Below, in pieces: positions 57,074-64,000 of a stretch of 64,000 nucleotides of DNA. A program made the translations under genes and the position numbers. The notes beneath the pieces are model-generated. The model was not told the origin of the DNA and did no database searches. It saw only the letters and a program-made list of their open reading frames with translations. Source of the DNA: Symbiodinium natans (Eukaryota; Sar; Dinophyceae; Suessiales; Symbiodiniaceae); the NCBI GenBank assembly GCA_905221605.1, contig CAJNDS010002087.1:5001-69000 (forward strand), written 5' to 3'. The first letter of the stretch is position 1. Each line of letters begins with the position of its first letter.

Positions 57074-57524
57074 CTTCCAGGACTCCATACTGGATGTTAG
57101 AAAATGGTGGTTAAGGCCAGGTTTCGGATGGTTTCGGGGTTCTGCTGGTTGGCCTGTGCACAACGGCTACATGCGAAGCTACGGCGACAGTGTTTGCCAT
57201 CTTCGACCTCGTTTAGTCGCTTTGGTCCTTCCGGAGCTCTTGCCAAGAGGTCCTCCTCAGAAGATGAGCAGACAGCTTTTTAACACGAACTTGTTCTCAA
57301 GCCTTGCGTGTCGGATGGAATGGACGGGACGCAAGCCTTTCTCAGAAGTTGACGCCATGTGTCGGAGCCAAAACATCCCCAGACATCCCAAGTCTTCGCG
57401 ACGCCCTGCCGAGCATCCCTAGTAGCAGAGCCTCATTTAACTGATTTGGGCAGCGCACGGAGAGGGAACGTCGAGACGCCAGACCTCGAGTCCCTATCTT
57501 CAAGTTGAAAACCTGACCCATCAC

Positions 57525-57625
57525 TTGGGATGTTCCCCCGTTCTTCCAACAGTCCCTAATAGGGAGTATAATAGGGGTACGATAATCCCGATGAAGGACT
57601 GTTAGTATTAGGGCGAACATCCCAA
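57525..57625. mobile_element. Introner-like element, group B, complete copy
   Basis: A 101-bp segment with perfect 11-bp ends, TTGGGATGTTC (57525-57535) and GAACATCCCAA (57615-57625), and inner inverted words AACAGTCC (57548-57555) and GGACTGTT (57596-57603). Its right end is 15 bp before exon E1 of LamG paralogue 2, at the 3' end of the inferred intron. A shortened relative sits in paralogue 1 at 55051. Confidence 0.75.
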
Positions 57626-57640
57626 CCTACACTGGTTGAG

Positions 57641-59858
57641 GTGGCTTGGTTCAAGAGCGAGAATGCCGGTGGGGTTTGGTCCAGCTCCGTGGGAAATTTC
57701 GAGGCACGAAACACGGAGGTCCTCTATCGAAGCTGGACTGAAAGTTGTGACTTTTTGTGGTTGCACCATGTTGCACTTTGCTCAAAGGCTTCGGGCAGAA
57801 TTCGGCTCTGGGTTGGGCTTGGTTACACAAAACCCACCAGCCCAGAAGGCATGTGTGTATACCCTCAGAGTCCAAAGCAGGCCAGCGCGTAGGCCGTACT
57901 GCAGGGCTTGAGAATCTACACCCCCCCCCCCCCCCCGACAGTGTGGTACGGAGGAAGAGTCCAAGCCGGCAATGGAGCAGACCGCCCAGTGACGTATATT
58001 GAAGGGCCAGCATCATCAGGCCCGGGGTTGCATCCCCATGTCTATTTCAGGGCTGAAGGCTTAGGATTCGGGTGGCGTTTTTTTTTAACGCTGACATGTG
58101 ATGTATATATGTAGTATATTATACTACATATTAGATTAGACATTATCTTCAGGTTTCCTTCTGCAGGTTTTTCAAAGTTGCCAAGGGGGTGCACGCTAAG
58201 CAGGCATCCGCTTCGGCGCAATCCTTGCTCCGACCTTCACGATCTGTTTCTGGGCTCCAAGCGGTTGAGGTAAGGGATGCTTACAGGATCCGTGCGCATG
58301 TACGTGGATCCCTTGATGGTTCCTTGCTCTGCAAACTTTCAAGAACCAGATAGAGACCCAAGAAGGAGCCCAGGTCCTTCAGCCGTCAGAGAGTCAAAGA
58401 GGACTTGGACACTGCTGCCAAGGTTCAGTCACACGTTACACCGGCAACAAGCGCAAGCGAATTCTCCAGATGCCCGGCTTTGAGATCGCCTGAGAGGCTT
58501 GGGTACAGGGGGTCTCGGATTTGGGCCCTGAAAAGAGGCAACTCCCAGCAGGGCCCGGTGACACTTTTTGTCTATTGAAGCTCACGCTAAGCAGGTGTCA
58601 CATCTTATCCATTCATCGTCAGGGTCCCCAAAAAAACGAAACCCAGGACAGCATCGCCGCTGAACTGGTTGCACGGCCGCTGGACTCTTCAAGGGCAGCC
58701 TGCGTTTTTCGTTTTTCGTTAGGAAGCATTCGGGCTTGCACCGCTTCTGGATCGAGTCGCCAGATGCTTTGGTTCGTATGGCTGCTGGCGTGGGCATGCT
58801 TGTTTTTTTTAGCAATGACTGGACCGAGGCCACCATGATGGACATTCTGGCGTCGCCTTTTACAAGAAGTGGGTCACCCCGTCAACCACCAACCCCAATT
58901 CCTTCGACTGGGTGGTGCTATGTGGGACCAACGGCGCTCAAAGAGTTTACAGCGGGATGTCCGACAGGGTTGTCAATGTTGCAACTGATCAGGGAAGCAC
59001 ACTTTCAGAGTACACCCACTTGTACATCAATTCATACGGCCAGTACACTAGCGAATTTTCAGACTTCGCCATCATGGAACTGATCACGTGGGACAGGGCG
59101 TTGACGGACGAGGAAATGAGGGCAAGCACTGAGTACTTGAAGTGGAAGCTGAGGGTAGGTGCCGTCCTGGAGGTGACAGAACACCTTTCTACGCAGTACC
59201 AGAGCAATTTCGCAGACTTGGGGGCCGAGGAGAAAAGCGTAAATGGTGAAACAGTGAAAGCCGACTTGGCAAACGGCTACACCGCTGACATTGGGCTGCA
59301 GCTGAAAGCATGTTCTCGAGAGTTTTGATTCCAGACCTTAGTCCTAAGAAGTGAAAGCCGGGAGTTTTCTGCTAGGGTTTCCAGATATGGCCAAGGAGAT
59401 GTCAGGCTGGAGTGCCCTCCGAAACTATGCCAGAGGCTTTGTCAGCTGGAGCAACCCTGCCACCGCCGTGGCCGTTGTTAAGGGCCTGATACCAGGTGCA
59501 CAACATATCTACTCGCTGTACCCAGGCCAGTACTGGTAGCCTTTCGCACTCTACTCTGTGTTCGAATGTTTCGAGAAATTGAGGTGAGCCGGCTTGCGAC
59601 GTGCGCATATTTGAAGAACCAAGGTTCATGGTGAGCACGGACAAATCCGTAAGCTTCCATGACGACGCCGTCAAAGTGTCGGTAAACGGAGGGCTAAGTG
59701 GCAGAGCCCGGCTGTGGGCTACCACCAGACCTATCTTCCAGGGAGTGGCAACCGCCAACCCCAGGGGAGAGATCAACTTTGAGTTCCAGCCCATCCACGC
59801 TGGGATCTACCTCTCCGGAATCTCCATTGCCAAGGCCTCGTTAAACACAGGTTCCTGA
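57641..59858 (+). CDS. LamG/concanavalin-like protein, paralogue 2 (multi-exon)
   Basis: E1a from 57641 (VAWFKSENAGGVWSSSVGNF); E1b 57942-58019 (VQAGNGADRPVTYIEGPASS, GC donor at 58020); E1c 58204-58245 (IRFGAILAPTFTI, ends T|GTTTCT); E2 58423-58476 (SVTRYTGNKRKRILQMP, GC donor); E3 about 58652-58700 (LNWLHGRWTLQG, donor degenerate); E4 from 58829 (HHDGHSGVAFYKKW, WVVLCGTNGAQRVYSGMSDR, FAIMELITWDRALTDEEMRA) to about 59300; E5 from 59385 (MAKEMSGWSALRNYARGFVS, VKGLIPGAQHIYSLYPGQYW); E6 about 59600-59858 (DVRIFEEPRFMVSTDK, GEINFEFQPIHAGIYLSGIS). Same two-module layout as paralogue 1. Its E1 is split by two introns that paralogue 1 lacks, and its E6 is unsplit where paralogue 1 has one. Some junction phases could not be reconciled (E1a-E1b, E3-E4), so decay is possible. 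Confidence 0.65.
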
Positions 59859-62603
59859 AAGATAACAAAAAGGTTCATGTCTCGTCAAGGCTCAAGGCTC
59901 GTCAAGTCCTATCATTCTGGCAGTAGGTCCCAGTGTGGCCCTTGCCACAGATCTCTCTCTCAACCAGTCCTGACGATTGACTCTGAAAAGTGTCTTGGTG
60001 CCTATGATGGAGGCCAGATCCGATACCAAGGTCACCAACTCCACAGCCACAACATGTCCCAGCATACCCCATCTTAGAGAAGCCGACGTCAAGTTTAATG
60101 ACCCCAGCTTCCTTGAACCCCCGACCCCTACCTAGGACCTAGGAACAGCTCTGAGACCGCAAGCCCTAAGCATTGCTAAAGCCCTTTCGGAGCCCAGACA
60201 TCTTGTGCAGTCAACAATCTCGTTCATCTGGGGCCCCAAATGCCGAGTTTTGCAGGGTTCTTAAGGGAGGGGGGGGTATGTCAACCGAGGTTCCCTAATC
60301 CTCCCTACTACTCCCCAAGGCTCCCTAACCTTCCCCCTCCCGTAAGAACCCTATAACAGGTGGGCAGTCCCTCCGTGCTCCTGGAGGAAACCTCCACGAA
60401 GTCTGCAGCAGGTGCAATGACGGACGGCTTCGTTCATTTGCACCTTTACCGGCAGTGTGGCTGGCTGGCACTTCAGGTTAAAAGGCCTCGGCGCATCCAT
60501 TTGCTTCAGGGTTTGGACTGCAATTGAGCACACACGCACACACAGTTCCTTGCTCCGAAACATGAAGACTTGTCTATACATTTCGAACACCGGGCGATTT
60601 GTTTCTTGTTGGGGTTGTGACAGTTTGCACGGCGAGGAATTAGCCGTCAGCATGGCCTTCAAGACTCTTATCCCAAATCTCTGTCTCAGATCACACGAAA
60701 ATCCCAGTGGTCAGCAGGCAACCTTGAATGTTGGGATCCCTCCCGGCTCCTGGCCGACCGCCTGGTGTAGCGGCGCGCTCTGTCGACGCGGGTCTATGGG
60801 TACTGATCACGTGTGATGGCATTGTCCTGCGACCGGGAGGTTCTGCAAGAAGGTGGCAAGGCTTCTGGGCAACCCAGAAGAGCTTTGCTCAACTCAAGCG
60901 ATGCACGCAGACCACTCCGGAGAGTCACATGGAGTTGTCTTGTTCCTTTCTCGACGACTCGATGGCAGGGCGACCGATGCCCGCTCACGGGCCGAATCTA
61001 TGCATCCCTCGAAGTTGTCACTTACACATCAAGCCAGCCAAGGCAGTAAACAATGACTTTTAAGCGGGTTCGACAAAGAGAACACAGTAAGACTACACGT
61101 TTAGTGAGTGCTGCTGGTGCAGGCACGAACACCACTCAAACCTCAGATCTGGCCGCTTCAAGTCTTGAAGCATCTGAATCCGGTGCGCTTCTCGAACCCT
61201 AACCCACTAAGTCTGCAAGCCCTGCTCTCGAGGTGATGCGGTGCTTCTTCTCGGTGGCATGGGTGTCCAGCAGTGTGGGAGGCCTGGGCACAGCACCTCG
61301 GCTTTCTCTCTCTTTGACATCCCGTTTCGGAACATAATTTGAAGGGGCGAGACGGCAAATGTGTGTGTGCGTGTCAGTGTACTCATGCATCTATGCGCCT
61401 GTGTTTGTGTGAAGCAGCACTCTACCAATCAGTTCGTTTCAGAGTACTTGGGTTGGGCCCTCCAAACCGCCAGGGGCGACATGATCCGCCACCATGACCG
61501 ACCCCCCTAGCCGAGCTTGAGCAGCACTGCCCTTCCTCAAGATCCCGCCAAAATGGTAATACCCCTGGCCTCTGTGGGCCAACTCTCAAACTGCCAAAGC
61601 CACATCTCAAGCTTTAGGAACGCTGCACTCGCATTCCTGGCAACACAAGAGGCCCACGCGTGACTACAGAGTCCAATGGCATTTCCGGGGCTATATACAT
61701 TGGTGCAGGAAGGCTGTACGTGTAGCGGTAGTGATGGACAGCTTCGTAACCTGAGCTCCTTACACTAACTAAGCCTTACTGGGAAGTCGGTGAATAGGAA
61801 GGTAGGTTAAGTGAAAATGCAGGGGCTCTGGGTTTTGTTAGGAGTCACGGCTGACGTGACGCACAGGAGGGCTCCAGACCGTCAAAAACTAAGCATGCCA
61901 CGAAAGCGGTCCTGGCCGTGAAGATGAGGACTTGAGGTTTCGAGCTGTGTTGTAAAGAGGCCGGGTGTACAGGTTTCAGGTGGATGAAAGGGCATCGCCG
62001 AGCAAGCCTGCCAATACACGTTTAACTTGAAGGCCTGGGGGCGTGGAGCAGCCTCTGCATCACTTTACCAATCAATCAGCAGCTAATGAGATGCCCTGCT
62101 GCAAAGATTGAAACTTGAAACGCTCGCACACCGTTGTTGTTGTCTCAGGTTTATACCTACAAGCTATTGGGTGCTGTGTTCGAAGAGCGGCTCAGCGGTT
62201 TTGCATGTAGAAGATCGTAGAGCCGAGCCGGTGCAATGGTGGCAATGCATTCGATGCATCTCTAATTGGGGACTTCAGATGTTTAGTGATTTCACTTAAA
62301 CTTAAACCCCAAACTCTGACCGGTGAACTAGCAGCATCCGTGAAATCGAGGTCTCAGTCTAAAGTTTCATGGTTCGATTACAGCATGCCAGCAGTATCTC
62401 TATACCTGAAGGCCAGGCCTAGAACAACAACATACAAGTACCACAAGTCTATACACTACACCCCTTAGGTTACCTAGTATGTGCAGATGTCTAGACATGA
62501 ATCACCAAGCGCCGAGCTGCGGGAGGCTTCTTCCGCAGGTCTTCGATCACGGCGCACTACTGTTGCTGGGCGGCACAGAGGGTTCAAGGTTTTTGGGCCT
62601 TGT
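59859..62603. other. No convincing gene
   Basis: Open frames up to 119 codons (60457-60816) lack recognisable domains. No tRNA or other RNA gene was recognised. Apart from the inverted-repeat element at 60254-60352 nothing notable. Confidence 0.4.
60254..60352. mobile_element. Introner-like element, group C, 20-bp inverted repeats
   Basis: AGGGTTCTTAAGGGAGGGGG (60254-60273) is inverted at 60333-60352 with one mismatch. The ends share GGTTCTTA with the element at 47512. Length 99 bp. The left flank reads TTTTGCAG, the right flank ATAACAGGTGGG; no clear target duplication. Confidence 0.65.
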
Positions 62604-62645
62604 CTTACTGTTGGTGAGCAGAGAATTAGGGCCCTATGTATGGTT

Positions 62646-62760
62646 CGGCCCCGGCGGCCCCCCCCCCCCTACCCCCCCCCCCCCCCCCTACCCCCCCCCC
62701 CCCCCCCCCCCCCTACCCCCCCCCCCCCCCCCCCAATGGTATCCCCCCCCCCCCCCCCTG
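62646..62760. repeat. Poly-C tracts
   Basis: C runs of up to about 20 separated by TA, and GTGGTGTGG at the end; a second TACCCCCCCC...GTGGTGTGG copy lies at 62943-62968. Confidence 0.9.
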
Positions 62761-62778
62761 TGGTGTGGTTGGGGGTTG

Positions 62779-63118
62779 TTTTAGGGTTTTAGGGTTTAGG
62801 GTTTAGGGTTTAGGGTTTTAGGGTTTTAGGGTTTAGGTTTTAGGGTTTAGGGTTTTAGGGTTTTAGGGTTTTAGGGTTTTAGGGTTTAGGGTTTTAGGGT
62901 TTAGGGTTTAGGGTTTTCCCCGCGGATGGGGTACTAAGATGATACCCCCCCCCCCCCCTGTGGTGTGGTTGGGGGTTGGTTTTAGGGTTAGGGTTTAGGG
63001 TTCAGGGTTTTAGGGTTTAGGGTTTAAGGTTTAAGACTTCAGGTTTAGGGTTTAGGGTTAGGGTTTAGGTTTTAGGGTTTAGGGTTTAGGGTTTAGTTTA
63101 GGGTTTAGGGTTTAGGGA
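62779..63118. repeat. Interstitial telomere-like arrays, two blocks
   Basis: About 18 TTTAGGG/TTTTAGGG units at 62779-62920 and about 16 at 62979-63118, separated by CCCCGCGGATGGGGTACTAA and the second poly-C/GTGGTGTGG copy. Mixed 7- and 8-bp units. Confidence 0.95.
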
Positions 63119-63259
63119 CCGTAGAGTAGACTTGGGGGGGGGGGGATACCATGGGGGGGGGGGGGGGGGGGGCCCAGGACGCTCAACGCTGAACCATATA
63201 TACCCTCGCAGGGATTATATGATACCTCATTCCCCCATTCCCTACTAACCAACAGTAAG

Positions 63260-64000
63260 TTGTGGCACAGTCTCGTCAAAAATGCCGCAACTGTCCAGAT
63301 TGACAGAGGAACTCTTCCCAAAAAGACAAAGAGTCTAAGAAGTTGGCCCCAGGCTGGCTTCCTGCTGGAGTGAGAGGTACCAACTGCTGCGACAGGACTT
63401 CTGCAAAACGCCCTGAGCCCGAAGTTGTGGAGGGAAGGATGGAATTAGGGCCTTTGCTGTTTACAACGATGCGTTGCAGACAATCCCCAGCACCTAGTTG
63501 GGCTCAGTGAGTCAGTTCGAGAATGCCACCCGACAGCCTTCAACCCTGCTAGGACTCCAAATCTTCGGCTCCGGAACAACTGCGATGCGTCAATGGCAAC
63601 TGGTACAACAGCTCCTCGCGGCTGATTTTGAAGCATGAGACCTTTAAGGGTTTAGGGTAGTTTGGGGTAGTTGAAATGTGTGTTCACAGGTCGTCTCTGG
63701 TGGTTTGGCCGAGTCTGGCCACGCAAGTTGCTTCCGTACTTCTGCTTAATGACTAGAAGACATGAAGCAGATAACTCCAGATACCACCCGAAGCGACTTG
63801 AGAAGGGTCTCAGCACGAAACGCAGCTCTGAACAGCACACTCAGACGACGAAGCCCGCATGCAGGGGTCGGAAACCGCGAGTCCATAGGTGCTGTCTAAG
63901 CCTAAGCCGTACAAACTACCCCTTAGCCCTTAGCCCCATGGAACATGGGTAATGTAAAGGTTCGATGATCCTCTCTGTCATCTCCTGGTACCCTACAATG
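63260..64000. other. No convincing gene
   Basis: One short frame reads KMPQLSRLTEELFPKRQR from about 63280, just after the inverted-repeat block, and may be an exon. A frame at 63671-63952 is open but unrecognised. Confidence 0.35.

Larger units (their letters stand above)
62604..63259. mobile_element. 656-bp inverted-repeat-bounded block holding telomere arrays
   Basis: CTTACTGTTGGT (62604-62615) is exactly inverted as ACCAACAGTAAG (63248-63259). The repeat continues imperfectly inward: GAGCAGAGAATTAGGG against the complement of CCCCCATTCCCTACTA, and TATGTATGGTTC against GAACCATATATA. Between the arms lie poly-C runs, two telomere-like arrays and poly-G runs. The arms resemble group C ends (AGCAGGGAATG). 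Confidence 0.55.

Noticed and set aside
62779..63118. True chromosome end
   Set aside because: The arrays are short, degenerate, mix 7- and 8-bp units, and are followed by more than 800 bp of ordinary sequence inside an inverted repeat.

Overview
The window reads as a nuclear scaffold of a dinoflagellate, most like the Suessiales/Symbiodiniaceae. Several signs support this. Protein-coding pieces are short exons ending in AG|G-type acceptors, and donors include GC and possibly GA as well as GT. Telomere-like TTTAGGG/CCCTAAA motifs are scattered everywhere. A degenerate mitochondrial cytochrome b fragment with alveolate-like sequence sits in nuclear-type DNA. One 21-base site resembles the dinoflagellate spliced leader. 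No tRNA, rRNA, CRISPR array, operon or bacterial promoter was found. All gene calls are exon readings made by eye; without RNA data most exon joins are tentative.

Layout. 1-2.7 kb: a CT microsatellite and sequence without a convincing gene. 2.7-9.1 kb: exons of a DnaJ (J-domain) gene; its HPD exon and the rest of its J domain are separated by about 5.8 kb, half of it a 3-kb minisatellite. 9.8-16.4 kb: the best gene of the window, a ferlin-like tail-anchored multi-C2 protein of about 2,160 residues with an SH3-like module. 16.4-20.6 kb: no convincing gene. 21.07-21.66 kb: AT-rich mitochondrial cob insertion. 22.6-24.1 kb: a second J-domain gene. 24.8-33.5 kb: hypothetical open frames, a coiled-coil exon pair, a Cys-rich terminal exon, and a three-exon fragment of a secreted protein of the CCxCGGG type. 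35.6-38.2 kb: two hypothetical exons, one with a C-terminal membrane segment. 41.1-42.0 kb: an exon followed by an 800-bp TG microsatellite. 42.4-47.6 kb: many Cys-rich exons, some PAN/Apple-like. 49.4-59.9 kb: two neighbouring paralogues of a LamG/concanavalin-like protein; a 5-kb intron of the first contains a whole CCCH zinc-finger gene, a hairpin-repeat array and a G-rich duplicated block. 60-64 kb: repeats and telomere-like arrays.

The most interesting layer lies between the exons. About ten short elements of roughly 60-110 bp with terminal inverted repeats fall into at least three sequence groups. Several lie inside or beside inferred introns: one matches the whole first intron of the ferlin gene, and one carries an 18-bp target duplication holding AG|GT. 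This is what introners (intron-making DNA transposons) should look like. Separately, degenerate telomere-like repeats appear to be oriented: C-rich CCCTAAA before exons and G-rich TTTAGGG after them. The genes are unrelated to one another and do not form a pathway.
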